Shown: positions 15,965 to 25,241, counted from the stretch's first letter. The stretch is DNA of 64,000 nucleotides from Ardenticatenaceae bacterium (GCA_011525915.1 WYBM01000063.1:1-64000); one strand, 5' to 3'. Program-made: numbers and translations. The notes: generated from the letters alone by a model not told the origin.

Positions 15965-18256
15965 ATGAGTCGCACAGTTACCATTCTTTTAGTCGAAGAT
16001 GACGTTGAAATGCTGAATGGCATTGCTGATCTGTTAGAGGCGTACCCCTCTCCATACAACATGCATATCTTAAAGGCTGACAACGGTAAAGCAGCGTTGG
16101 CCACCATGGCCCAGACAACGCCTGATCTGATTGTTTCGGACATTATGATGCCTGAAATGGAAGGGTTTGAGTTTTTACAACACGTACGACAAAACCCTGA
16201 GTGGGTGCATATTCCCTTTGTTTTTCTGAGTGCCAGAGGTAAAGAGGGGGACATTCGTAAAGGTCGGCTGAGTGATGCTGATCTTTACCTGACAAAGCCA
16301 TTCGCCACCGGGGAAGTGGCCGAGCTGATCCAGACACAGCTGGGGCGCAGCTTCGAACGACAACAACGGCGTGAAAAGGCTTTGGAATCGCTGAAGAAAA
16401 ATATGATGCAGATTTTGAATCATGAGTTCAGGACCCCCCTCACTTACGTAACCGCTTATTATGAGATGCTGGAAAACAGCCTGGAAGGCCTGAACTACCG
16501 CGAACATCTGCGTGGTATTCAGGCCGGCTGTGACCGGCTGACGCTTCTGGTTAGTGATTTGATTATGCTGGTAGATTTGCGCAGTGGGGCTATGACTGAA
16601 CAATTTCAACAACAGGCACATCCTATTACCCATCTGCCCCTGATGATACAGAGTGTCATCGACAGCAAACAAAAACTGGCTGCAGAGAAACGGGTGAGGA
16701 TTGAGTTTGCCCCTCCCACAGACCTGCCGGCTATCCTGGGTGAGCCCATAGCTTTGCAAGCAATTTTTGAGCGTATTTTAGATAATTCCATTAAGTTTTC
16801 ACGGCCGTTACCAGACAAGCCCAGCCCGGTACACGTTGACATTTATACCCTAGACAATCATATACATCTTGCCTTCCAGGATGAAGGGCCAGGCATCCCG
16901 GCCGCCATGCATGAACGCATCTTTGATCTGTTTGAACAACACAACCGTACCGTCATGGAACAGCAGGGGGCCGGCATTGGCCTGACCATTGCCAAAGCCC
17001 TGGTAGAATTGCACAACGGCCGTATCCAGGTGACCAGCGCCGAACACCAGGGCAGTACGTTTACGGTGATCTTGCCCATTTACACGACAAACAGTCAATC
17101 AGCCGCCGTGCCCTACACTTATACCCATGGCCGCATCCCAGCCACCATTCTGCTGGTTGAAGATGAGATTAACCTATTACAAGGATTGGCCGATTTGCTG
17201 GAAATTCACACTGGCAAGTATGATATGCACATTCTTACCGCGCTTAACGGCCGTGAAGGACTGGAAGTGCTGCAAGATAACCAGCCAGATCTGATTATTT
17301 CTGACATCATGATGCCCCATATGGACGGGTATCAATTCCTTGCGGCCGTGCGTGAAAGCTCACAGTGGGTAGATATTCCGTTCATATTTCTGACGGCCAA
17401 AGGCGAAAAGCGGGATCAATATGAAGGGTATCGTTTGGGGGTCGAAGAGTACATTACAAAACCCTATGACACAGACGATGTCCTGCGTTATATTGAGAAG
17501 CAGTTGGACAAACGCTTCCAGGCGCAACAAACGGTGCGGCAAGATTTTGACAGCCTGAAACGCAGTATTTTGAAACTGGTGACACCAGAGCTGATGCAGC
17601 CGCTCACGGCCGTAAGCATTCACACAGAGAAGCTGGCCCAGGGGTTAGAACAGACCCATTCGCAGCAAGAATTAACCGCTTCCCTGCGTGAAATTCAAGA
17701 AGGGGGCATTCGTTTAAGCCGCCTGATCGAAGACCTGATTACCATGGCCGAACTACAGACCGGTGAAACGGCCGTTTCTTATAATTGGCATGCCCAGCCC
17801 ATTACCGGCTTTAGTCTGTTGCTTTATGAGATGAGCCAGGTCTTTGCTCACCACCATTTTCCGGGCACACACATAAAGTGTACCTTTAAAGAACAGTCAC
17901 CCCCTCTGTACGGTAATTCTCAAATGCTTATGGAATGTGTGGAACGGCTGCTAAGATTTATCATCCATTATGGCCAGACCACCCCAGAGGCGGTCTCGTT
18001 GGACATTCGCTGCCCAAGCGATGAGGTCTATATCTCCCTGACATCACCCGTCGCTTTAGAATTGGGCGCGTTTAACCACTTCCAACAGACGATCCTTTTT
18101 GATGACATCAATCTTGTAACCGCGCCAGACTATATCGCCAGCCTCTATATCGTGAAACAATACCTCATGCTGCACCACGGCCGTCTCCAGGGTAATAATA
18201 CCACTGAAGCTGGCTGTTGCTTTACCATTGCCCTGCCCATTTACACCCAGGCATAA
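15965..18256 (+). CDS. Tandem-duplicated response regulator-histidine kinase protein, second kinase degenerate
   Basis: 763 aa arranged REC - HisKA - HATPase - REC - HisKA-like - HATPase-like. The first REC has the acceptor Asp at D59 (DLIVSDIMMP), the first HisKA has H153 in LNHEFRTPL, and the first ATPase domain has the N box (LDNSIKFS), DEGPGIP and GAGIGLTIAKALVELHNG. The second REC is intact (D447 in LIISDIMMP), but the second HisKA has TPELMQPL, with Pro 541 where the His should be, and the second ATPase domain has no recognisable G boxes. No membrane segment or signal peptide: a cytosolic signalling protein controlled by two receiver domains. No cognate partner is adjacent. Confidence 0.85.
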   Translation: MSRTVTILLVEDDVEMLNGIADLLEAYPSPYNMHILKADNGKAALATMAQTTPDLIVSDIMMPEMEGFEFLQHVRQNPEWVHIPFVFLSARGKEGDIRKGRLSDADLYLTKPFATGEVAELIQTQLGRSFERQQRREKALESLKKNMMQILNHEFRTPLTYVTAYYEMLENSLEGLNYREHLRGIQAGCDRLTLLVSDLIMLVDLRSGAMTEQFQQQAHPITHLPLMIQSVIDSKQKLAAEKRVRIEFAPPTDLPAILGEPIALQAIFERILDNSIKFSRPLPDKPSPVHVDIYTLDNHIHLAFQDEGPGIPAAMHERIFDLFEQHNRTVMEQQGAGIGLTIAKALVELHNGRIQVTSAEHQGSTFTVILPIYTTNSQSAAVPYTYTHGRIPATILLVEDEINLLQGLADLLEIHTGKYDMHILTALNGREGLEVLQDNQPDLIISDIMMPHMDGYQFLAAVRESSQWVDIPFIFLTAKGEKRDQYEGYRLGVEEYITKPYDTDDVLRYIEKQLDKRFQAQQTVRQDFDSLKRSILKLVTPELMQPLTAVSIHTEKLAQGLEQTHSQQELTASLREIQEGGIRLSRLIEDLITMAELQTGETAVSYNWHAQPITGFSLLLYEMSQVFAHHHFPGTHIKCTFKEQSPPLYGNSQMLMECVERLLRFIIHYGQTTPEAVSLDIRCPSDEVYISLTSPVALELGAFNHFQQTILFDDINLVTAPDYIASLYIVKQYLMLHHGRLQGNNTTEAGCCFTIALPIYTQA

Positions 18257-18559
18257 TGCCTGAGCCCAATACGCTTTGGTTTCTCTTGTTCAACCCACCC
18301 CATTGCTCTACAATGGAGCCGCTCATACACAACAAAAGCGCAAAGGTTTTTGAAACATGACATCTACCATGCTTTTGTTTAAGCAAACTCCGGCAAGAAA
18401 TATCATGTAAAACCGGACTTGACACGTTCGCTTAGAACTAGGCTGTTTTTTTATACGTAAATAGGTAAATGTAAAACACCAGTAAACTCATAAACCTGAG
18501 TCTTTAACTCATCCAGACAAGGTTTCCAGCTTGTCTCACATTCCTAAGGAGAATAATCA
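18257..18559. other. Gene-free stretch upstream of the PspA gene
   Basis: 303 bases without a credible frame. It contains ACTTGACACGTT at 18417-18428 (a TTGACA-type -35 box at 18419-18424 with no convincing -10), identical to a 12-mer at 21607-21618, and the AAGGAG ribosome binding site of the PspA gene near 18546. Nothing else recognisable was seen. Confidence 0.5.
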
Positions 18560-19297
18560 ATGGCATCATTACTTGAAAAAACCCAAACCCTTATCCAGGC
18601 AAATCTTCATTCCATGGTAGACAAAGCATTAGAAGCCAACTCTGTCGCGGTGATGAAACAGTACATTCGGGACGCTGAAAAAAACCTGGATGACTTAGAA
18701 GACGCGGCCGCTACGGTTGGTGGTGAAGTTAAAACGTTGGAACGGAAGTACAATGAGTACAAGAAAAAAGGTGACCAGCTAGATAAAAACATTGACATGC
18801 TCCTGATGCAGGGCAAGAGTGACCTGGCACGCGCCGCCCAAAACGAACTCAATTCCGCCCGTCGTTTACAAGAACAGTACCACGAACAATGGGTACGCCA
18901 GCAGCGAGAGTATGAAGCCCTGCTTAATGCCCGGCTTAAACTGCAAGCCAAACTGCAAACCATTCGCCAGGAGCAAAAAGAGCTGGAAGCGTTAATGCAG
19001 CTGGCAAAATCAAAAGAAGCTACCGTTAAGGCTATCAAGAGCCTGGACGACCTGACAGGGGTGGGCGACGCTGACATTGCCCGGTTAGGGGAATCTATCC
19101 GCTCCCGCCTGGATAAAGCAACCGCCCATAGTGAAATGTATGCCAGCCGTTTGGACAGCCAAATGGATGTCTCATTGGGCAAAGCGGAACTAGATTTACA
19201 ACTGGAAGAACGCAAGCGGCGTCTGGGGTTGGCCGAAACATCAGCGCATACACAAGAAGAAAGCAAGGCAGAAGAATCAGCCGCATCTTCGGAGTAA
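18560..19297 (+). CDS. pspA: PspA/IM30 family membrane-stress protein
   Basis: 245 aa, almost wholly alpha-helical coiled coil, with the family pattern from the amphipathic N-terminal helix (ASLLEKTQTLIQANLHSMVDKA) through AVMKQYIRDAEKNLDDLE to the RRLGLAETS end. PspA/IM30 proteins bind the inner face of the membrane, form ESCRT-III-like rings and protect against loss of membrane integrity. The C-terminal 20 residues are an acidic S/E/A tail. AAGGAG lies 8 bases before the ATG. Downstream genes are two membrane-associated proteins, suggesting a stress module without pspF or pspBC. Confidence 0.88.
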   Translation: MASLLEKTQTLIQANLHSMVDKALEANSVAVMKQYIRDAEKNLDDLEDAAATVGGEVKTLERKYNEYKKKGDQLDKNIDMLLMQGKSDLARAAQNELNSARRLQEQYHEQWVRQQREYEALLNARLKLQAKLQTIRQEQKELEALMQLAKSKEATVKAIKSLDDLTGVGDADIARLGESIRSRLDKATAHSEMYASRLDSQMDVSLGKAELDLQLEERKRRLGLAETSAHTQEESKAEESAASSE

Positions 19298-19299
19298 CA

Positions 19300-19376
19300 G
19301 CAGTTATCAGTAGGTTAGTAACCAGTGTTCAGTTTTACTAGCCCACTGCCTACTGACCTACTGAACACTGATACGA
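19300..19376. repeat. CAGT/ACTG-rich intergenic repeat, copy A
   Basis: The gap between pspA and the next gene consists almost wholly of an imperfect inverted repeat: CCAGTGTTCAGT on the left arm and ACTGAACACTGA on the right, with further CAGT/ACTG units. It ends with ACTGATACGAG, also found at the end of the 27.6 kb copy. It lies within 5 bases of the next ATG. Confidence 0.6.
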
Positions 19377-19380
19377 GATC

Positions 19381-20559
19381 ATGTCTGAAGTTGAACAGTG
19401 GTTAGAAGCAGGCATTACGGCCGTGAAAAACAAGGATCGGGTGGCGGCGCGTTCCCTGCTGATGCAAGTGCTGGAAGCAGACGAAGAAAATGAGGCAGCC
19501 TGGCTTTGGCTTAGCAGTGTGATGGAAGATGAGGCCGCCCGGCGCACTTGCCTGGAAAATGTGCTGGCCTTAAACCCCGACAACGTCGCCGCCCGGCGGA
19601 CCTTATTGGCATTAGACCAGCCGGCGGCAGAAGCGGCGGCTGTGCCGGCCATAGAACCGGCCATCATCCAATTCCAGCAGCATGAAACCTTTGAGGACGT
19701 CTGGTCACGTAATGTCCCATTATGTGGCTACTGTGCTGCTCAGGTAGAGCCAGAACAAAACCGCTGCTTGCGCTGTCATCACAATTTACTAACCACCACC
19801 TACCAATACCCCAACGCCAGCAGCAACCTGGCCCTCTATTGGTTTTCACTGGTTATTGTGGCCGTCACTTTTCTTGTGCAAATGGGTTACAGAAGCGTGC
19901 TGCAGCCTAGTCCGCTCACGGTCATCACCGGCATATTGATGGTGTTGCTGTTGGTAGGCACGGCCGTGGCCCTGAACTTTCGCCAGTTTTGGGCCAACTG
20001 GCTGGCCATCGCCTTGTTGATCCTCATTGTGATACTGGGTGTGGCCACACTATTTATTACGCCTGATTTAAGCGCGCTGGGGTTTAACCACCTGGATCCG
20101 GCCATTCGTGGTGTGCTTGAGCCCTTAACGTCTAACACATGGAAGGTTATAAAAGGTAGCCAGATCCTCATGGCGGCCCTGGCCTTGTTTTTTGCTTTTC
20201 TAGCTGCCCCAGACTTCGAGCGCATCCGTTACCGGCAAATTGCCACTGTGACCAAAGGGCTGCGTTTTGCCAGCGAGTATCACACCGCCGCCCAGCGGCT
20301 GGCGAAAGTGGGGTTATGGGCCACGGCCGTGCTTAACTGGCAGCGCGCCACCGCCCTCGAACCAACACGTATCACCTACCAGCGAAGCCTGGGCGAAGCA
20401 TACGCCCGGCTCGGTTTCTATGAACGTAGTCTAGATGTGCTGCGGGCCGCGCGCCGCATGGCCACCCACCCAGACATACAGATAGAATTAGAGGCCATCA
20501 TTCAAAAAATAGAGCAGCAATCGTCGCCGACGACTGCACCACAAACAACACATGGCTAA
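19381..20559 (+). CDS. TPR / zinc-ribbon membrane protein in the PspA module
   Basis: 392 aa. The N-terminal about 80 residues are two TPR-like helical hairpins (WLEAGITAVKNKDRVAARSLLMQVLEADEENEAAWLWLS), then a zinc-ribbon knuckle CGYCAAQVEPEQNRCLRC, four membrane helices (about residues 158-290, plus hydrophobic LMAALALFFAFLAAP), and a C-terminal TPR pair (AAQRLAKVGLWATAVLNWQRATALEPT, SLGEAYARLGFYERSLDVL). Both helical ends are likely cytosolic. Its stop overlaps the next start by 8 bases. The name is structural; function not known. Confidence 0.7.
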   Translation: MSEVEQWLEAGITAVKNKDRVAARSLLMQVLEADEENEAAWLWLSSVMEDEAARRTCLENVLALNPDNVAARRTLLALDQPAAEAAAVPAIEPAIIQFQQHETFEDVWSRNVPLCGYCAAQVEPEQNRCLRCHHNLLTTTYQYPNASSNLALYWFSLVIVAVTFLVQMGYRSVLQPSPLTVITGILMVLLLVGTAVALNFRQFWANWLAIALLILIVILGVATLFITPDLSALGFNHLDPAIRGVLEPLTSNTWKVIKGSQILMAALALFFAFLAAPDFERIRYRQIATVTKGLRFASEYHTAAQRLAKVGLWATAVLNWQRATALEPTRITYQRSLGEAYARLGFYERSLDVLRAARRMATHPDIQIELEAIIQKIEQQSSPTTAPQTTHG

Positions 20560-21385
20560 CGAAACACGGGCATCTCTGGAAAAAAAAGTGCGTAACGCTA
20601 TCTTTCAAGAGGCGATCTTTCGCCCTGAAAGTGCTATTGTTATTGCGGCCACCATGTTATTGACAGCTGCTTCAGCCATTGGTCTCAACTTTGTGGAGAT
20701 CATTCCAGCCTGGGGCTGGTTAGTTGGTGGTCTGGTTGCTGAAGGTGCCCTGGTTGGTGTTAGTCTGACAGACCCGGAATTTGGCCGCAAAGTAGCGGCT
20801 AAAGTTCTGCACCGTGATTATCAGCCAGCGCGCCTGAAGGACAAATATCTGCAACAGCGTATGGCTGAAGCACTTGATTACCGTTCACGTATTGAAGCCG
20901 GCATTCGCACACGCTCTGATTCCGTGCTCAAAGATGAACTCATTGAAACGGCCACCCAAATTGACGCCTGGCTGGAAAACATTTATGATCTGGCGCAGCG
21001 TATTGACCGTTATCAGGCAGAAATGGCTATTCTGGAACGGGATCGTAAACGTGCAGAAACACGCCTGAAGCAACTGCAAAGCGAGCAAGGCGCCACGCAG
21101 AATCCGGCTGTAAAAGAACAACTTAATGTGACCATAGCCGGGCTGCAGGAACAACTGCAAACACTAGATACGTTGGAAAGCACCATCAAACGGGCGCGGC
21201 TGCAACTGGAGAATTCGCTGACACATCTGGGTACCATTTATTCGCAAACGATGCTGGTGGATGTCAAAGACATAGATCGGGCGCGGGCCAAACGGCTACG
21301 GCAGGAAATTGCGGAAGAAGTGACCGAATTAAATGATCTTTTGGTGTCAATGGATGACGTCTACGCTACGGAATCACCTTTTTGA
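20552..21385 (+). CDS. Membrane-anchored coiled-coil protein in the PspA module
   Basis: 277 aa. Two membrane helices near the N-terminus (about residues 28-47 and 53-71) are followed by about 200 residues of coiled coil (ELIETATQIDAWLENIYDLAQRI, ERDRKRAETRLKQLQ and so on). The length of the coil and the overlap with the upstream TPR/zinc-ribbon gene suggest a partner that holds PspA-type helices at the membrane, which is inference. No family name recognised. Confidence 0.7.
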   Translation: MANETRASLEKKVRNAIFQEAIFRPESAIVIAATMLLTAASAIGLNFVEIIPAWGWLVGGLVAEGALVGVSLTDPEFGRKVAAKVLHRDYQPARLKDKYLQQRMAEALDYRSRIEAGIRTRSDSVLKDELIETATQIDAWLENIYDLAQRIDRYQAEMAILERDRKRAETRLKQLQSEQGATQNPAVKEQLNVTIAGLQEQLQTLDTLESTIKRARLQLENSLTHLGTIYSQTMLVDVKDIDRARAKRLRQEIAEEVTELNDLLVSMDDVYATESPF

Positions 21386-21412
21386 TGATCTCTAGCATTT
21401 GAGGGCAACGTA

Positions 21413-21459
21413 AAACATCCAATTCCTGTTATACTGTTTGTAAAAAGAATTGGATGTTT
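21413..21459. promoter_or_regulatory. 12-bp inverted repeat around a TATACT box
   Basis: AAACATCCAATT at 21413-21424 is the exact reverse complement of 21448-21459, with TATACT (21430-21435) between the arms. It may be an operator/promoter or a terminator of the PspA module. The gene-free stretch 21386-21716 otherwise holds only ACTTGACACGTT at 21607-21618. Confidence 0.4.
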
Positions 21460-21716
21460 GCTGTCTCCCCATCACATGCTTCCCAAGAGAAGCAATAGGT
21501 CAGCCTCAGATTATCATCAGACCTAACCCTACGCATTGTGCACCCTCCCAGGCAACAAGCGCTGACACGCATCAAAAGCCCTCTATAGGTGAAAAGTCTA
21601 AAACCAACTTGACACGTTGCTTTTGATAACGGCATTCTAGTTGAACAGAGGGGATAGTTCCAGGTAATATAGTTTGAATTTACTTAAACTTCCTTTGAAT
21701 TTTAGGGACCTGTATT

Positions 21717-24515
21717 GTGAGTGAGTTTGGCAAGCTTCTCAGGTATTATCGTCGGCAATGCCACGATACTGTCCAGGGTGGTTTTTTAACCCAGGAAATG
21801 GTAGCCGAGCTGCTGGAGCAAGAAACAAATATCTCCTTAACGGCCGCTACCATTAGTAATTGGGAACGCGGTAAAAGCCGCCCACGGCCCACCGATTGGG
21901 AACTGTTGGTGGGGCTGATAAAGGTGCTGCATCACTACAACGCCATTCAAACACTGGCAGAGGCGAATGAGTTCCTGGCTTCCGGGCATTACCGGGCCTT
22001 GAGCGCCATGGAAGTAGCCGAAGTGAACGAGGCCTGGCTGCACAACGCGGGCATACCAACCCGATTAGCGCCTCAGGCATTGGCGCCCACGACCTTTGTT
22101 GACCTGCCCGTTGATCTGCCCCCTCCTGGGCCTTTACCCCCAGGGTCACGCATTCCCCTTACTGTGAATCCGCTGTTTGTAGGTCGCGATGATGTTTTGG
22201 GCGCGTTGGCCCGCGCCCTAAGCACCAGGGCAAGACCGACGAGCGGGCAAACGGCCGTTATTACCGGATTGGGTGGCGTGGGGAAAACACAACTGGCCAT
22301 TGAATTTGCCCACCGGTACGGCCGTTACTTTAGCGGCGGTGTTTTCTGGTTCCACTTTGCTGAGCCAGACACCATTGCCGCCCAAATAGCTGCCACCGGT
22401 CGTGAAGATGGGCTGAACTTGCGTCCTGATTTTGATGAACTGCCGCTAGAAAAGCAGGTCAGTCTGGTGCTGCGCGCCTGGAGCGAATCGGTGCCCCGCC
22501 TGCTCATCTTTGACGGCTGCGAACGGGAAGCGCTGTTGGTCCAGTGGCGGCCATCTTATGGTGGTTGTTGTGTTATCGCCACCAGCCGGCGGGGTCATTG
22601 GGACCTGGCTTTAGGGGTTACCCCTGTACCGTTGGATGTCTTTGAAAGGGCCCACAGCCTGGCTTTGTTGCAACGCTTCAATCCCAGCACCAGTGATATA
22701 CAGGCAAACGAGATCGCCGCCGAGTTGGGTGATTTACCATTGGCCTTGCACCTGGCCGGCAGTTACCTGCGTTATTACCAATCCGACATAACCCCTTCGA
22801 CCTATCTGACTCAACTGCAAACCTGGCACAACCAACAACTGTTAACCCACCCTTCCCTCCAGGGACAGGGAGCCGGCTACTCCCCCACCGGTCATGAACT
22901 ACACGTAGCCCATACGTTTGCGCTCAGCTACAAGCGCCTCAACCCCCACTCGCAGATAGACGGGCTGGCCCGGATGCTGCTGGCGCGGGCTGCCTGCTTT
23001 GCCCCGGCAGAACCCCTTCCCCGCCAGCTGTTGCTGGCAACCCTGCGGGAAACAGGCAGCGCTTTTCAAAGAACCGATGCTTTGGTGCGCCTGATCGCCC
23101 TGGGTCTGGTACAGGAGCAAACAACCGATATCATCCGTTTACACCATCTGGTGGCACAGTTCATCAAACAAACTATTGATGATGCGGCAGCGCAAACAGA
23201 CGTAGAAGAAACGGTTATCGCCGAAGCAGAGCAAATAAACACGTTGCGTAATCCCATGTTATTGCGACCCTGGGCCGCCCACCTGCACTATATGGCAGCA
23301 TCCGCCTACCCTCGTGTTGACTTGCTCACGGCTGAACTTCATTCCCAACTGGGCATGTATTTGCTCAAGAGCGGCGAGTATACTCAGGCCTTTACGCACC
23401 TGACAAAGGCTTTGTCTTTTCAAGAACGGGTTTCAGGGAAACATCATCCTCATACAGCCAAAAGTCTGTACAAGTTAGGCAAGATGTACCGGCATATGGG
23501 GGACCTGGAAGAAGGCTGCCGTTACCTGGAACAAGCCTTAGATATTCAAAAGGAGAAGTTGGGAATCAACCACCCGGATACGGCTCGCACGCTGCATGAT
23601 TTAGGGATCACTTACTCCGTGATGGGAAACTTGCCTGAAGCCCGTACACAGCTGGAACAGGCACTGGCTGTCCGCGAACAGGTATTGGGGGCAGGCCACC
23701 CAGATACCCTAAGCAATTATGTGGATATTGGCATCAACGCCAGCCTGGCCGGGGATTATGCCACTGCTCTGGGCCATCTGACGCATGGTCTTTCTCTAGC
23801 CCAACGTTATTTACAGCCAGGGCATCCTCTTATTGCCGCTTGTTACAGCAATATAGGCTATCTATACCTGGAGCTCAGTGATGAGGCTAATGCCCTGAGG
23901 TTTTTAGAGCAAGGATTAAGTATTAATGAACAGAATCTGGGCCCAAATCATCCTGAGACGCTGCGCGCCAGCAACAATTTAGGACTTTGGCTGGTAGAAA
24001 TGGGCGACCTGGCAGAGGCACAGTTACGTCTAGAAAAGACACTGCATCTTTACCAGGATATTGTAGGTCCTGACCACCCAGATACAGCCGATGTCTTACA
24101 TAACCTGGGACTACTCCATGAGGCGCTAGGCAAATTGGACAAAGCCCAGACGTATTTAGAGCAAGCCATCATCATCCGTAGGCAGGCGCTGGGCAAAGAT
24201 AATCCGGACACGGCCCGAAGCCTTAGTTATCTGGGCAGGGTATGTATTTACATAGGGGAAATGAAAAAAGCCCATGAGTATTTACACGAAGCATTGGCCA
24301 CACAGGAGCATCAATTGCGGAAGACTCATTTAGACACGGCCGTGACCCGCCACACACTTGGCCTGGCCCATATGAAAATGGGTGACTATACTCGTGCCCG
24401 ACCCTACCTGGAACATGCCTTGGCCACCTATGCCCAAGTTTTAGGCCCAGATCACCGGAAAACGTTAGAGGTCACTGAACACTGGCAGCACTGTTTGGCA
24501 GAGGCCCAAAATTAA
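21717..24515 (+). CDS. XRE-type HTH / NB-ARC / TPR STAND protein
   Basis: 932 aa starting at GTG 21717. An N-terminal Cro/C1-type helix-turn-helix (residues about 4-70, LTAATISNWERGKSRP) precedes an NB-ARC ATPase domain with P-loop GLGGVGKTQ at about residue 184, a Walker B-like LLIFDG and GDLPLALHLAG (GLPL motif). From about residue 540 to the end are roughly nine 42-residue kinesin-light-chain TPRs (consensus HPDTARTLHDLGITYSVMGNLPEARTQLEQAL). This is the architecture of STAND signal-transducing ATPases: TPRs sense, NB-ARC switches, HTH acts on DNA. No effector nuclease or protease domain is seen, so a regulator is more likely than an Avs-type defence protein. Confidence 0.8.
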   Translation: MSEFGKLLRYYRRQCHDTVQGGFLTQEMVAELLEQETNISLTAATISNWERGKSRPRPTDWELLVGLIKVLHHYNAIQTLAEANEFLASGHYRALSAMEVAEVNEAWLHNAGIPTRLAPQALAPTTFVDLPVDLPPPGPLPPGSRIPLTVNPLFVGRDDVLGALARALSTRARPTSGQTAVITGLGGVGKTQLAIEFAHRYGRYFSGGVFWFHFAEPDTIAAQIAATGREDGLNLRPDFDELPLEKQVSLVLRAWSESVPRLLIFDGCEREALLVQWRPSYGGCCVIATSRRGHWDLALGVTPVPLDVFERAHSLALLQRFNPSTSDIQANEIAAELGDLPLALHLAGSYLRYYQSDITPSTYLTQLQTWHNQQLLTHPSLQGQGAGYSPTGHELHVAHTFALSYKRLNPHSQIDGLARMLLARAACFAPAEPLPRQLLLATLRETGSAFQRTDALVRLIALGLVQEQTTDIIRLHHLVAQFIKQTIDDAAAQTDVEETVIAEAEQINTLRNPMLLRPWAAHLHYMAASAYPRVDLLTAELHSQLGMYLLKSGEYTQAFTHLTKALSFQERVSGKHHPHTAKSLYKLGKMYRHMGDLEEGCRYLEQALDIQKEKLGINHPDTARTLHDLGITYSVMGNLPEARTQLEQALAVREQVLGAGHPDTLSNYVDIGINASLAGDYATALGHLTHGLSLAQRYLQPGHPLIAACYSNIGYLYLELSDEANALRFLEQGLSINEQNLGPNHPETLRASNNLGLWLVEMGDLAEAQLRLEKTLHLYQDIVGPDHPDTADVLHNLGLLHEALGKLDKAQTYLEQAIIIRRQALGKDNPDTARSLSYLGRVCIYIGEMKKAHEYLHEALATQEHQLRKTHLDTAVTRHTLGLAHMKMGDYTRARPYLEHALATYAQVLGPDHRKTLEVTEHWQHCLAEAQN

Positions 24516-24599
24516 AATTTAACGGGGAGTTTGTCAAAATCACTTCCCTTTGATAACATCCCCTGCTGCAAAACTAAAAGAAATGGAGTTGATACAGCT

Positions 24600-25133
24600 A
24601 TGAAAGTGCTGTTAAAGAAAGACGTAGAAAACCTGGGGTATGCTGGCGAAGTGTATTCAGTCAGCGACGGTTACGGCCGTAACTTCCTCATTCCCAATGG
24701 CCTGGCCCTGTTAGCCACACCGAGCACCCTGAAGCAGGCTGAATCCTGGCGCCAAAAGGCAGAGGCCCATCGCGCTGAGCTACGGGCTGAATATGTAAGC
24801 CTATCGGCGCGTATTCAGGAGGTGCACCTGACCTTTACCGCCCGTGCTGGGGAAACTGGTAAACTGTATGGGTCTATCACCACGGCGATGGTGGCTGATG
24901 CTCTCAATGAAAAATTGGGCACCGAGATTGATCGCCGTAAGGTGGGTGTTGAACCGCTGCGCCAATTAGGGGAACACAAGGTGGTAGTACGCCTGAGCGG
25001 TGAATTTCAACCCGAATTGACTGTACTCATTGAATCTGAAGAAGAGACAGAAGCGCCGGCAGCCGTGGCCCCAGCCGCAGCCGCCCCCAATGAGGACGTG
25101 GCTGAAGAAGAGAGTGCGGTGGCGGCCGAATAG
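24600..25133 (+). CDS. rplI: 50S ribosomal protein bL9
   Basis: 177 aa from ATG 24600 (GGAG 11 bases upstream); MKVLLKKDVENLGYAGEVYSVSDGYGRNFLIPNGLA is the conserved N-domain that binds 23S rRNA. The open frame extends to a TTG at 24531 but that part is not L9-like. The C-domain is normal and is followed by an acidic/Ala extension of about 30 residues (ending EEESAVAAE) not found in short homologues. A factor-independent terminator follows. Usual partners rpsF, rpsR and ssb are not here. Confidence 0.93.
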   Translation: MKVLLKKDVENLGYAGEVYSVSDGYGRNFLIPNGLALLATPSTLKQAESWRQKAEAHRAELRAEYVSLSARIQEVHLTFTARAGETGKLYGSITTAMVADALNEKLGTEIDRRKVGVEPLRQLGEHKVVVRLSGEFQPELTVLIESEEETEAPAAVAPAAAAPNEDVAEEESAVAAE

Positions 25134-25204
25134 GATACCTTGCCATCACCAGGTCATTTTTCTTTCTCACGGCCGTCAGACGGCAACAAACATATAAATG
25201 CATG

Positions 25205-25234
25205 AAAGCGGGGTGATTGGTCGCCCCGCTTTTT
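25205..25234 (+). terminator. Intrinsic terminator after rplI
   Basis: AGCGGGG (25207-25213) pairs with CCCCGCT (25224-25230) and is followed by a T run to 25234, with A residues on the other side. It ends 7 bases before the next ATG, so rodZ translation must rely on its own transcript start or on readthrough. Confidence 0.8.
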
Positions 25235-25241
25235 AGGTACT

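Noticed and set aside
21717..24515. Avs/STAND anti-phage defence gene
   Set aside because: No effector domain and no other defence genes nearby; the N-terminal XRE-type HTH favours a regulator.
24531..24599. N-terminal extension of bL9 from a TTG start
   Set aside because: The extension is not found in the family and ATG 24600 restores the conserved N-terminus.
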